From assembly GCA_946479335.1 (NCBI GenBank), contig CAMLFP010000121.1, positions 1 through 13,860 on the forward strand: DNA of 13,860 nt. The letters run 5' to 3'. A program made the translations under genes and the position numbers. Shown in pieces: positions 1-7,573 of this stretch (position 1 is its first letter; each line of letters begins with the position of its first letter). The notes beneath the pieces are model-generated. The model was given only the letters and a program-made list of their open reading frames with translations, ran no database searches and was not told the origin of the DNA. This DNA is from an uncultured Archangium sp. GTDB lineage: Bacteria; Myxococcota; Myxococcia; Myxococcales; Myxococcaceae.

Positions 1-1324
1 GCGCCCGCTCCCGCTCCGCGCCTGCGTCGAGCGCGCACAGCAGCCCGGCGATGATGACGAAGGCCGGCGCCACCGCGTTGAGCTCGAGCGCGAAGTCGAA
101 GACGTCGTGCGCCACCACGCCGAGCAACGCCAGCAGCACGACGTTCTCCACCACGTGCGGCCTCGTCGCGAACCACAGCCGCCACGTCACCCACGCGAAG
201 AAGGCGCCGCACAGCACCGCGAGCGGCAGCCCGAAGTCGGCCGCCCACTGCAGCGCCACCATCTCCGGGTGCGTGAAGGTGGTGCTCAGCTCGCGCGTCT
301 GCGCCGGCGAGAAGCCCAGCTCGAAGCCCCCCGCGCCCATGCCCAGCGGCCAGTACCGCGTGACGCCGGAGAGGAACATCGGCCACAGCTCCACCTTGGT
401 GGCCTTGAGCTTCTCCAGCGATGACAGCGTCTCCGCGCGCTCGACCAGCTGCTCGAAGGTGAGGAAGCCCGCCACCAGCAGCGTCGCGGTGATGAAGAGC
501 CACGGCAGTGAGCCGCGCATGCCGCCGCTGCGCCGCGCGACGAGGCTCACCGCCACCAGCCCCCACGTCGCGATGAAGAGCCCGATGCCGCCGCGCGAGA
601 ACGAGAAGAAGACGCCCGCCGCGCTCACCGCCGCCACCGCCGCCCAGCCGATGGCCGCGTCGCGCGTCGGCGACTTGAGCGCCAACGCCAGCGCCACGGT
701 GCCGCCCAGGGTGAGCCACGCGGAGAGGTGGTTGGTGTTGCCGAACGGCGTCAGCAGCGGCACCACGCCGTAGAAGTGCTTCACGCCGAAGAGCGCGTCG
801 GCGCCGGCGAGGAGGTGGACGAAGCCGCACACCGCGGTGGCCGCCGACGCCAGCGCCAGCACCGCGAAGAGACGCCGGCGCACGGCGCTGAAGCGGCCCA
901 GCTCCAACGCGACGAAGAAGAGCGCGCCCAGCGACACGAGGCGCGCCAGGGCCTTGAGCGTCGAGGGCACGTCGACCGCCACCGGGCGCCACGCGTCGAG
1001 CCCGAGCGGCACCAACGCGAAGTCGCGCAGCGCGGCCTGCGGTGGGCTGACGACGCGCAGCACGCCCGGCGGGAGGGGGATGAGCTGCAGCACCACGACG
1101 CCCGCCAGCACCACCGGCAGCCACAGCGCGGGGTGGAGGCTCCAGCGGCGGTGGTGCCGCCGCGCGCCGACGAGCCACGTGCCCACCGCGAGCGCCGAGA
1201 GGAGCCAGAGCAACCACGCCGTCCACTCCGGGGCGCCGCCCAGCGACGCGGGCAACACCACCAGCGCCGCGGCGAGCGCGACCTCGGAGGCGACCCAGAA
1301 GCGCGTGGAGTCAGACGATGCCAT
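1..1324 (-). CDS. O-antigen ligase/polymerase-like membrane protein (C-terminus beyond window)
   Basis: A long open frame runs from an ATG at 1324 to the left edge (441 codons) without a stop, so the C-terminus is missing. The protein is strongly hydrophobic, with about ten predicted membrane segments. Family-like signatures of the Wzy_C/WaaL superfamily are visible: PFGNTNHLSAW near residues 193-203, FFSFSRGGIGLF near 239-250, a periplasmic-type loop around 290-350, then THPEMVALQWAADFG at 351-365 containing the usual histidine and a following acidic residue. Members polymerise or ligate undecaprenyl-linked glycans at the periplasmic face of the inner membrane. It is the last gene of a minus-strand block, 33 nt after the acyltransferase stop. 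The start is well defined, because the next upstream ATG (1349) is out of frame and soon stops. Polymerase versus ligase cannot be decided from sequence alone. Confidence 0.85.
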   Translation of the reverse strand, partial: MASSDSTRFWVASEVALAAALVVLPASLGGAPEWTAWLLWLLSALAVGTWLVGARRHHRRWSLHPALWLPVVLAGVVVLQLIPLPPGVLRVVSPPQAALRDFALVPLGLDAWRPVAVDVPSTLKALARLVSLGALFFVALELGRFSAVRRRLFAVLALASAATAVCGFVHLLAGADALFGVKHFYGVVPLLTPFGNTNHLSAWLTLGGTVALALALKSPTRDAAIGWAAVAAVSAAGVFFSFSRGGIGLFIATWGLVAVSLVARRSGGMRGSLPWLFITATLLVAGFLTFEQLVERAETLSSLEKLKATKVELWPMFLSGVTRYWPLGMGAGGFELGFSPAQTRELSTTFTHPEMVALQWAADFGLPLAVLCGAFFAWVTWRLWFATRPHVVENVVLLALLGVVAHDVFDFALELNAVAPAFVIIAGLLCALDAGAERERA

Positions 1325-1328
1325 GGCG

Positions 1329-1360
1329 TGAGGCGCGCGAGTCCAACATGAGGCGCCTCA
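1329..1360 (-). repeat. Inverted repeat/hairpin at the acyltransferase stop codon
   Basis: TGAGGCGCCTCA at 1349-1360 is a perfect 12-bp palindrome overlapping the acyltransferase stop. TGAGGCGC occurs again at 1329-1336, so in RNA it can pair with GCGCCTCA (1353-1360) as an 8-bp stem with a 16-nt loop. It fills the 33-nt gap before the O-antigen ligase-like gene. No T-run follows on the minus strand, so a strong intrinsic terminator is unlikely. An RNA-stability or attenuation element, or a protein site, is possible. Confidence 0.35.
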
Positions 1361-2359
1361 CTCAGCCACGATTCGCGCGCGGGCCCACCGCAGGGCGGGC
1401 GTCTCGATGAAGCGCCAGTAGAGCACCCCCGCCAGGGTGGCCACCGCCGACGCGACCACGAAGGTGGGCCACGCGCCGGCGTGCAGCGCCCTCGCGACGC
1501 GCATCAGCCCCGACAGCAGCGGGTTGTGCACGAGGTAGATGGCGTACGACGCCGCCCCGACCCGCATCAGCCCCGACGGCGCGGCGTGCTGCCTGGCGAA
1601 GCGAGACGCGCCCGCGAACACCAGCCCCGCGAAGCCGACCGTCACCAGCGCGTGGTCGGGCACGGTCGCCGCCTGCCAGGCCACCAGCGCGCCTCCCAGC
1701 ACCAGCGCGGGGAGATCTCCCCCCGTGAAGCCGCGCGCATCGGCGAGCCGCCGGAGCTGGAACACCAGCAGCCCGGCGATGAACGACAGGTTGCGCGGCG
1801 AGACCAGGAACGTGAGCCCGATGCCGGCCTCCCGGCCGCTCGCCCAGTACAGCGCAATCACCGCCACCCACGCCGTCAGCACCAGCGCGTGAAGCCGCCG
1901 CGAGACGAAGTACGTCGCGAACACCGCGTAGAAGACCACCTCGTGGACCAGGGTCCACGCGACGGAGAGCGCGGGCGGCGTGTTCGACGGGAGCAGCGTC
2001 AGCGAGGTGAACACGCCCACGTCGTGCGCCGACGCGCTCAGCCCGGGGAACGCGAGGCACAACACCAGGAACGAGACCCCGATGGGCCAGTACGGCACGT
2101 AGATGCGCAGGAACCGCGCCCGCACGTACTCCCGCAGCCCGCCCCCGCGCGCCGCCAACTGGCTGCTGGAGAGCGCGATGATGAACCCCGAGAGCACGAA
2201 GAAGAAGTCGACGCCCAGGTGACCATTGGCGGCCACCGCCGCGTGCTCCAGCGGGCCGACGAAGTAGGGCACCGCGTTGCTCGCGTGATGGAGCACGACC
2301 CAGCACGCCGCGACGCCCCGCATCACCTCCAGCCACTCCAGCTTCGCTTGTCCCCTCAC
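1358..2359 (-). CDS. Acyltransferase-3 family membrane protein (OafA-like)
   Basis: An integral inner-membrane acyltransferase of the acyltransferase-3 group, which usually moves acetyl or other acyl groups onto cell-surface sugars. With the start at 2359 it has 333 residues, near the usual length of the membrane domain alone, so there is no extra SGNH domain. It begins with the family pattern LEWLEVMRGVAACWVVLHHA (residues 8-27), whose Arg14 and His24/His25 are the typical catalytic-region residues. GVDFFFVLSGFI follows at 49-60, then an arginine-rich stretch around 80-85 (YVRARFLRIYVPYW). The GTG at 2359 overlaps the upstream TGA by 4 nt (GTGA) with an AAGG upstream, which suggests translational coupling. 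An in-frame GTG at 2377 would add six residues but lacks a ribosome site. It probably decorates the glycan made by this locus; the acyl group and target are unknown. Confidence 0.9.
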   Translation of the reverse strand: MRGQAKLEWLEVMRGVAACWVVLHHASNAVPYFVGPLEHAAVAANGHLGVDFFFVLSGFIIALSSSQLAARGGGLREYVRARFLRIYVPYWPIGVSFLVLCLAFPGLSASAHDVGVFTSLTLLPSNTPPALSVAWTLVHEVVFYAVFATYFVSRRLHALVLTAWVAVIALYWASGREAGIGLTFLVSPRNLSFIAGLLVFQLRRLADARGFTGGDLPALVLGGALVAWQAATVPDHALVTVGFAGLVFAGASRFARQHAAPSGLMRVGAASYAIYLVHNPLLSGLMRVARALHAGAWPTFVVASAVATLAGVLYWRFIETPALRWARARIVAE

Positions 2360-3372
2360 CGGCCGTACCTTGACCACACCCGCCGCACGCCGCCCAGCAC
2401 CTCCGCGACGGCGTCACGGGGTGAGTCCATCAACCAGAGGCGCGCCGCCACCGACGCCAGGCGGCTGCTGGAGAGGTCTGCGCGCTCCAGTTGCTCCGCG
2501 GAGAAGACGCGCGCGGTGCCCAGGGCGCGCACGCGGCCCGTGGAGAAGTGCCGCTCTGCCGCCGGCGGCAACGTCACGTGCAGCGCCTCACGCAACACCA
2601 GCAGCGCCGCGCTCACCGCGGAGTGGAAGCCCGCGTCACGGCACCGCGCCGCCATCTCCGCCCAGTCGAAGGTGGCGCGCTGCGCGAGCGCCCGCTGCAA
2701 ATCGACCAGCCACGACGCGCGCAAGAAGCCGTGGTTGGCCGCGTGCGTGGCCAGGTAGACGAACTCGTCATCGGGGTGCAGCCAGCGCACCGCGCGCCCG
2801 AGGAAGTCACCCGGCACCAGCCGCGCGCGCAGCGCGCCGTCGTCGAAGGCGTTGCCGCCGAAGCCGGAGAAGACGCGGAAGTGCACCTCCACCAGGGCTC
2901 CGTCGGCGACCCACGATTCATGGTGCCCGTGCGCCTCGGGCGGGCCGCGCGAGAAGCCGAGGCCGGGCAGCACCGACGCGACGGTGGGGAGCTCCTCCGG
3001 GGCGACCCAGAGGTCGACGTCGCTCGAGGGGCGCGCCAGCGGTTGCTCCGGGTAGAGGCGCTGCGCGAGGCCGGCGCCCTTGAGCAGCACCGGGTCGAGG
3101 CCCGCGGCCCGCAGCGCGTCGAGCACCGTCAACGTCACCTTGCGGAGCCGGAGACCCCGCGAAATCAACCCGCGCGCGTCACGCTGCAGCGCCTGTTGCT
3201 CGGCCGGCGGGAGCTCCCGGTGCTGCGCGGCGAGGAAGTCAGCCACCAGCGCGCTGACGCCGTGGCGGGCCGCCGACTGCACCAGGGCGCCGGGGTTCAG
3301 CGTGGGCCACACGCGCGCCAGCCGGGCGGCGTCGGCCGGCATGCACGACAGCACTTCGAAGAGCGGCGCCAC
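2356..3372 (-). CDS. Nucleotidyltransferase-fold protein (NTP_transf_5-like)
   Basis: A 338-residue soluble protein resembling the uncharacterised nucleotidyltransferase family (Pfam NTP_transf_5), often found in polysaccharide, exosortase and peptide-modification clusters. The core has the sugar-family nucleotidyltransferase look: LDPVLLKGAGLAQRLYP near residues 92-108 (Lys98-Gly99), RPSSDVDLWV at 114-123 with the metal-binding pair Asp118/Asp120, and VEVHFRV at 161-167 supplying a further acidic residue and histidine. The C-terminal half is mostly helical. The substrate is unknown. I prefer GTG 3372, because PLFEVLSCMPADA resembles the leucine-rich N-terminal helix of the family and a TACTCT box lies 6 nt upstream; ATG 3342 would give 328 residues. 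The open frame extends further upstream to about 4248, but that part is antisense to the next gene. It overlaps the acyltransferase start by 4 nt. Confidence 0.82.
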   Translation of the reverse strand: MAPLFEVLSCMPADAARLARVWPTLNPGALVQSAARHGVSALVADFLAAQHRELPPAEQQALQRDARGLISRGLRLRKVTLTVLDALRAAGLDPVLLKGAGLAQRLYPEQPLARPSSDVDLWVAPEELPTVASVLPGLGFSRGPPEAHGHHESWVADGALVEVHFRVFSGFGGNAFDDGALRARLVPGDFLGRAVRWLHPDDEFVYLATHAANHGFLRASWLVDLQRALAQRATFDWAEMAARCRDAGFHSAVSAALLVLREALHVTLPPAAERHFSTGRVRALGTARVFSAEQLERADLSSSRLASVAARLWLMDSPRDAVAEVLGGVRRVWSRYGR

Positions 3373-3378
3373 TGAGTC

Positions 3379-3388
3379 AGAGTACAGC
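3379..3388. promoter_or_regulatory. Candidate shared divergent promoter core between 3372 and 3397
   Basis: Only 24 bp separate the divergent starts GTG 3372 (minus) and ATG 3397 (plus). At the centre, GTAC (3382-3385) is palindromic. On the minus strand TACTCT lies exactly 6 nt before GTG 3372. On the plus strand TACAGC lies 8 nt before ATG 3397. These are plausible -10 elements placing transcription starts at or near both start codons. No clear -35 box and no Shine-Dalgarno sequence is visible on either side, so the call rests on spacing alone. Confidence 0.35.
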
Positions 3389-3396
3389 CCGCAGGC

Positions 3397-4710
3397 ATGG
3401 AAGACTTCATCTTCACTCCCGTGGTGCTGGCCATCGCCTTCGGCGTGCACATGGTGGTGCTGCGCCGCCACGAGCTCCGGGAGCGCGCGGCGCTCAACTG
3501 GGCCTTCGGGTTGCACGTGGTGAGCGCCTTCGCGCAGGTGTTGCTGACGCGCTTCTATTTCAAGGGCGGCGACATGTTCGCCTACTACAGCTACGGCGTC
3601 GAAATCGCCGAGGTGCTGCGCAGCGACTTCACGCGCTTCTTCCCCGAGGTGGTGGCGGCGTTCCTCCAACGGCCCTACGAGTACCCGGTCGACTTCTTCG
3701 GCGGCGGCTCGACGCAGTCGATGTCGGCGGCGGCGGGGCTGCTGCTGTTCCTCACGGGGAACTCCATCTACGCGACGGTGGTGCTGCTCTCGACGTGCAC
3801 CTACGTCTCGCAGGTCCTCATCTACCGGGCGCTCAAGCCGGAGTTCGCCCCGCACCTGCAGCTCCGGGTCGCGTGGGGCATCAACGTGCTGCCCAGCGCG
3901 GTGTTCTGGTCTTCCGCGTTGCTCAAGGAGCCGCTGATGATGGCGGCGCTGGGCCCGCTGGTGCTGGGGCTCAAGCTGTTGGCCGACGGGCGCCGGTACG
4001 TGGTCGCGGCGCTGCTGCTGGTGCCCAGCTTCATCGTCATCGTGGTCATCAAGCCCTACGTGCTGATGGCGCTGTCGTTGGCGGCGGGCGTGTTCGTGGT
4101 GTGGAAGCGGCTCCAGTCGCGCACCGACGCGGCGCTCAAGCCGTTCGCGGTCATCGCCGCGGCGGTGCTGTCGATGGGCGGCCTGGTGTTGAGCAACAAC
4201 TACTTCGCGAAGGGCGAGCGGGAGGTCACCGCGGAGACCTTCGCGCACCAGCGCCAGGCCGGGTACGGCGTCAGCGGCGGCTCCGACTTCCAGCTCGAGA
4301 CGCCCACCGGCGACCAGCCGCGCTCGGCGAGCACCGAGCTGCTGTTGGCGCCCTTCGCGCTGTTGACCGCGCTCTTCCGGCCGCTGATCTTCGAGGCGCG
4401 AAACGCCGTGCAGCTGGCCAGCGCCCTCGAGGCCACGGTGTTGCTGGTGCTCTTCCTCCGCAGCTGGCGGCGCACCTCGCTGCGGCAGCTGGCGGCGTAC
4501 ATCACCGCATCGCCGACGCTGCTGTTCTGCACGGTGTTCACGCTGGCGTTGGCGGTGGGCACCGGGCTGTCGACGACCAACATGGGCACGCTCTCGCGCT
4601 ACCGCGCGCCGATGATGCCCTTCTTCTTCACGCTGCTGCTGGTGCTCGACGCGTGGTCGGCCGAGCGCACGCGGGTGACGCCCATCGGCCGCGTGGTCAC
4701 CGCCCGCTGA
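3397..4710 (+). CDS. Polytopic membrane protein, possible glycan polymerase or GT-C-like enzyme
   Basis: A 437-residue integral membrane protein with roughly ten to twelve hydrophobic segments; I do not recognise the family with certainty. Visible landmarks are KGGDMFAYYSYG (56-67) in the first outside-type loop, FGGGSTQSM (101-109), LPSAVFWSSALLKEPL (165-180), a hydrophilic loop at about 270-312, and TNMGTLSRYRAPMMPFF (394-410) before the last segment. Charged motifs in long periplasmic-type loops, together with the RYRAP signature near the C-terminus, resemble uncharacterised membrane proteins of exopolysaccharide clusters, including Wzy-like polymerases and lipid-linked-sugar glycosyltransferases. 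It is transcribed alone, divergent from the nucleotidyltransferase block and convergent with the dehydratase, whose stop is 6 nt away. No Shine-Dalgarno sequence precedes the ATG. A role in polymerising or extending the glycan is inference from location. Confidence 0.85.
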   Translation: MEDFIFTPVVLAIAFGVHMVVLRRHELRERAALNWAFGLHVVSAFAQVLLTRFYFKGGDMFAYYSYGVEIAEVLRSDFTRFFPEVVAAFLQRPYEYPVDFFGGGSTQSMSAAAGLLLFLTGNSIYATVVLLSTCTYVSQVLIYRALKPEFAPHLQLRVAWGINVLPSAVFWSSALLKEPLMMAALGPLVLGLKLLADGRRYVVAALLLVPSFIVIVVIKPYVLMALSLAAGVFVVWKRLQSRTDAALKPFAVIAAAVLSMGGLVLSNNYFAKGEREVTAETFAHQRQAGYGVSGGSDFQLETPTGDQPRSASTELLLAPFALLTALFRPLIFEARNAVQLASALEATVLLVLFLRSWRRTSLRQLAAYITASPTLLFCTVFTLALAVGTGLSTTNMGTLSRYRAPMMPFFFTLLLVLDAWSAERTRVTPIGRVVTAR

Positions 4711-4711
4711 A

Positions 4712-4724
4712 GCGGCTCAGCCGC
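4712..4724. repeat. Short palindrome between convergent stop codons
   Basis: GCGGCT-C-AGCCGC is a perfect dyad spanning the 6-nt gap between the convergent stops at 4710 and 4717 and running into the dehydratase stop. As RNA it can form only a 4-bp GC stem with a 5-nt loop, and neither strand has a T-run after it. A weak bidirectional terminator is possible but unproven. Confidence 0.2.
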
Positions 4725-6645
4725 GGGGGCGCAGCGCGATGACCTGCGCCGGTTCAGGCGCCTCGCGCTGCAGCTCGGGCACGGCGCGCTTGAGGCGGGT
4801 GACGGCCTCGTCGATGGTCACCTCGTCAGCGCCGGCGACGATGCCGTTCACCAGCGCGATGGCCTCCGGCAGCGGCAGCTTCGCGAGGCGGCCGATGAAG
4901 ATCTTGGGGTGCCGCGTCTTCTCGGCCTTCTCCTCGACGGTGGAGAGCTCCTCGAAGAGCTTCTCGCCCGGGCGCAGGCCGGTGAAACGCACCTCGATGT
5001 CCTTCCCCGGGGTGAGCCCGGAGAGGCGGATGAGGTCGTTCGCGAGGTCGACGATGCGCACCGGCTCGCCCATGTCCAACACGAAGATCTCCCCGCCGAG
5101 GCCGAGGGCGGCGGCCTGCAGCACCAGCTGGCTCGCCTCGGGGATGGTCATGAAATACCGGCGCATCTCCGGGTCGGTCACCGTCACCGGGCCGCCGCGG
5201 GCGATCTGCTCCTTGAAGATGGGGATGACGCTGCCCGCGCTGCCCAGCACGTTGCCGAAGCGCACCGCCACGAAGCGCGTCTTGCTCTTCTGGCTGAGCG
5301 CCTGCACGTACAGCTCGGCCACGCGCTTGGTGGCGCCCATGATGGAGGTGGGGTTCACCGCCTTGTCGGTCGACACCATCACGAACTGCTTCGCGCCGAA
5401 CTCGTGGGCCGCGTCGGCCACCGCGCGCGTGCCGCCGATGTTGTTCTTGATGGCCTCGCCGGGGTTCCACTCCATCATCGGCACGTGCTTGTGCGCCGCG
5501 GCGTGGATGACGACGGCCGGGCGATGGCGGGCGAAGAGCGCGCGCACGCGGCCGTCGTCGCAGATGTCGGCGATGGCGGGCACCAGCTCCGCCGCGCCGC
5601 CCTTCTCGCGCAGCTCGCGGTGGATCTCGAAGAGCGCGGGCTCCGAGCGCTCGACGAGCACCAGCGCCTTCGGCGAGAAGCGCGCCACCTGCCGGCACAG
5701 CTCCGAGCCGATGGAGCCGCCGGCGCCGGTGACCAGCACCACCTGGCCCTCGAGCAGCGCGCGCAGCGAGCCGGTGTCGAGGGTGACGGGGTCGCGGCCG
5801 AGGAGGTCTTCGATGTTCACCGAGCGCAGCTGGTTGAGCGTCACCTGCCCGGAGATGAGCTGGTCGATGCCGGGCATGGTGCGCACCGGCACGCCCGAGC
5901 CGGCGACGGCGTCGACGATGCGGCGCATCTCCCGGCCGGGCGCGGAGGGGATGGCGATGACCACCTCGTCGGCCTTCAGCTTCTTCACCAGCGCAGCGGT
6001 GTCGGCGACGCGGCCCAGCACCTTCACGCCGTGAATGGAGACGCCCTGCTTCGCGCTGTCATCGTCGACGAAGCCGACGGGCTCGTAGCGGCCGCCGTGC
6101 TTCTGCATCTCGCGCAGCAGCATCTCACCGGCGTTGCCCGCGCCCGCCACCAGCACGCGCAGCCGCGCGCCTTCGCGCCGCTGGTCGACGCTCTGGGCCA
6201 GTTGCCACAGCGAGCGCGTCCCGAAGCGCAGGCCGCCCACCAGCATGATGGTGAGGAGGAACTCGATGACGAAGATGGAGCGCGGGTAGCTGCGGTAGCC
6301 GGCGATGACGATGAAGGCGGCGAAGATCAGCGTGGAGAGCACGGTGGAGCGCGCCAGCACCACGAGGTCGCGCGCGCCGGTGTAGCGCCACAGGCCCGAG
6401 AAGAGCCCCGAGGAGGCGAACACCACCAGGTGGATGACGACGTATTCAGCGAGCCAGCTCCACGCGAGGGGGAAGTACTCGGCGGGGAAGGTGAACTCGA
6501 AGCGCAGCGCGAAGGCGAAGGTGTGCGCGATGGCGAAGAGGAGCGCGTGCACGGCCACGGCCACCACGCGGCGGTAACGCAAGAGCCAGCCGCTGGCTTC
6601 GGGCACCATCGCGGCTTCGTTCCCGATAGGCGGCTCGGCGTTCAT
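4717..6645 (-). CDS. pglF: Membrane-anchored nucleotide-sugar 4,6-dehydratase (PglF/WbpM/CapD type)
   Basis: Long-form enzyme of 642 residues expected to convert UDP-GlcNAc to UDP-2-acetamido-2,6-dideoxy-4-ketohexose. About four N-terminal membrane helices (residues 25-145) anchor it. A first Rossmann-like domain carries VLVAGAGNAGEML (164-176). The SDR domain has the NAD site VTGAGGSIGSE (305-315), HAAAHKHVPMMEWNP (381-395), and an active site in which Thr426, Met436 and Lys440 (STDKAVNPTSIMGATK, 425-440) replace the classical Ser-Tyr-Lys set. The methionine in the MxxxK position and the 10/14-residue spacing are those of inverting-type PglF/WbpM dehydratases. RFGNVLGSAGSVIP (462-475) and TGLRPGEKLFEE (555-566) are also typical. 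ATG 6645 is preferred, with ATG 6609 (630 residues) as the alternative; the open frame continues upstream only as shadow. It lies 43 bp downstream of the EamA gene. The family is certain, while the exact product stereochemistry is inferred. Confidence 0.93.
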   Translation of the reverse strand: MNAEPPIGNEAAMVPEASGWLLRYRRVVAVAVHALLFAIAHTFAFALRFEFTFPAEYFPLAWSWLAEYVVIHLVVFASSGLFSGLWRYTGARDLVVLARSTVLSTLIFAAFIVIAGYRSYPRSIFVIEFLLTIMLVGGLRFGTRSLWQLAQSVDQRREGARLRVLVAGAGNAGEMLLREMQKHGGRYEPVGFVDDDSAKQGVSIHGVKVLGRVADTAALVKKLKADEVVIAIPSAPGREMRRIVDAVAGSGVPVRTMPGIDQLISGQVTLNQLRSVNIEDLLGRDPVTLDTGSLRALLEGQVVLVTGAGGSIGSELCRQVARFSPKALVLVERSEPALFEIHRELREKGGAAELVPAIADICDDGRVRALFARHRPAVVIHAAAHKHVPMMEWNPGEAIKNNIGGTRAVADAAHEFGAKQFVMVSTDKAVNPTSIMGATKRVAELYVQALSQKSKTRFVAVRFGNVLGSAGSVIPIFKEQIARGGPVTVTDPEMRRYFMTIPEASQLVLQAAALGLGGEIFVLDMGEPVRIVDLANDLIRLSGLTPGKDIEVRFTGLRPGEKLFEELSTVEEKAEKTRHPKIFIGRLAKLPLPEAIALVNGIVAGADEVTIDEAVTRLKRAVPELQREAPEPAQVIALRPRG

Positions 6646-6654
6646 TCCGGCCTG

Positions 6655-6683
6655 TGGAAAGCGCGGTTCGGCGGCGCCGTCAA
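6655..6683 (-). promoter_or_regulatory. Weak promoter candidate ahead of the dehydratase gene
   Basis: In the short gap between the EamA and dehydratase genes, TTGACG (6683-6678, minus strand) matches five of six -35 bases. With a 17-nt spacer the -10 position holds TTTCCA (6660-6655), a poor match, 9 nt before ATG 6645. The dehydratase may have its own promoter or simply be read through from the transporter gene. Confidence 0.2.
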
Positions 6684-6688
6684 ATGTG

Positions 6689-7573
6689 TCACGCCGCGTG
6701 GCGAGCGGGTGACGCAAGGCGCCCCACTCCGAGCAGCACGCCGGCGACGCAGCAGGCCGCGCCGAGGAGGCCGAGGCCGGTGATGGGCTCCGCGAGCCAG
6801 CCGATGGCCAACACCCACGCGACGGCGGGCACAAGCTGCGTGGTAGCGCTGCCGCTGGTGGCGGTGGTGAAGCCCATGCCCCAGGTGAAGAGGAGCTGAC
6901 CGCCGATGGAGAGGACGCCCACCGCGATGCACAGCCAGAGCACGTGCCCCGAGAGCGGCACCCACACGGGCACGGCAAGGGGAGCGCTCATCACGCCACC
7001 CACCACACAGAAGGCGAAGAAGATGGTGACGGCATCGGTGTCGTCGCGCAGCTTGCGGATGGTGGTCATCGCGGCGCCTCCGATGACGGCGGAGACGACG
7101 CCGGAGAGCGCGCCGAGGTCGGGCACGAACGACGCGCCCTTCGCGGTCGAGAGGGTCACCAGCACGGAGCCGAGCGTGCCGAGGGCGAGACCGGCGCGCT
7201 TGAGCCACGTCGTGGCCTCACCGAGGAGCCACGCAGCGAAGAACGCGGCGTAGATGGGTGACGAGTAGTTGAGGACGGTGGCTGACGCGGCGCCGAGGCG
7301 TTCGATGGCCCAGAAGTACGTCAACACGGCGCCACCGCCGAGCGCGCCGCGCAGCAGGAGGAGTCTCCACCGGTGCAACGCCGGGCGCTCTCCCGAGGCG
7401 ACGAAGTACAGCGCGCAGCCGAGCGCGCCGACGGCGAAGCGCACGGTGACGATCTCCGCCGCGGGGACGAGGCCCGACAGCAGGCGCGTGGTGATGGCCA
7501 TCACGCCGAAGAAGACGGAGGAGACCGCGATGATGGCGACGCCGTTGAGGGTGCGCGGAGGCTGCGAAGACAC
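6689..7573 (-). CDS. EamA-family (drug/metabolite transporter superfamily) membrane protein
   Basis: A 294-residue inner-membrane protein with about ten transmembrane helices arranged as two EamA repeats (approximately residues 13-142 and 155-286). FFGVMAITTRLLSG near the N-terminus, RGALGGGAVLTYFWAIERLG at 75-94 and NYSSPIYAAFFAAWLLGE at 102-119 are typical of the first repeat; ATTQLVPAVAWVLAIGWLAE (243-262) marks the second. The length matches the family norm. The start is GTG 7573, with AAGGGG about 9 nt upstream and an in-frame TAA just before that, making it one of the few clear ribosome sites here. Members export metabolites, amino acids or drugs, and some small relatives such as ArnE/ArnF flip undecaprenyl-linked sugars. 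No substrate can be read from sequence. Its place upstream of the dehydratase on the same strand permits, but does not prove, a role in the glycan pathway. Confidence 0.88.
   Translation of the reverse strand: MSSQPPRTLNGVAIIAVSSVFFGVMAITTRLLSGLVPAAEIVTVRFAVGALGCALYFVASGERPALHRWRLLLLRGALGGGAVLTYFWAIERLGAASATVLNYSSPIYAAFFAAWLLGEATTWLKRAGLALGTLGSVLVTLSTAKGASFVPDLGALSGVVSAVIGGAAMTTIRKLRDDTDAVTIFFAFCVVGGVMSAPLAVPVWVPLSGHVLWLCIAVGVLSIGGQLLFTWGMGFTTATSGSATTQLVPAVAWVLAIGWLAEPITGLGLLGAACCVAGVLLGVGRLASPARHAA

Noticed and set aside
51..1351. Long plus-strand open frames opposite the left-edge membrane protein
   Set aside because: They are rich in Arg/His/Ala/Ser with no motifs, as expected for antisense frames of a GC-rich gene. 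The minus strand gives a clean hydrophobic ligase-like protein.
3373..4248. N-terminal extension of the nucleotidyltransferase frame
   Set aside because: The extra 292 residues are an Arg/His/Gln/Glu-rich antisense translation of the 437-residue membrane protein gene.
6646..6978. N-terminal extension of the dehydratase frame
   Set aside because: Low-complexity Ser/Pro/Ala/Arg sequence antiparallel in character and overlapping the EamA gene in another frame. The family N-terminus begins with the membrane helices after 6645.
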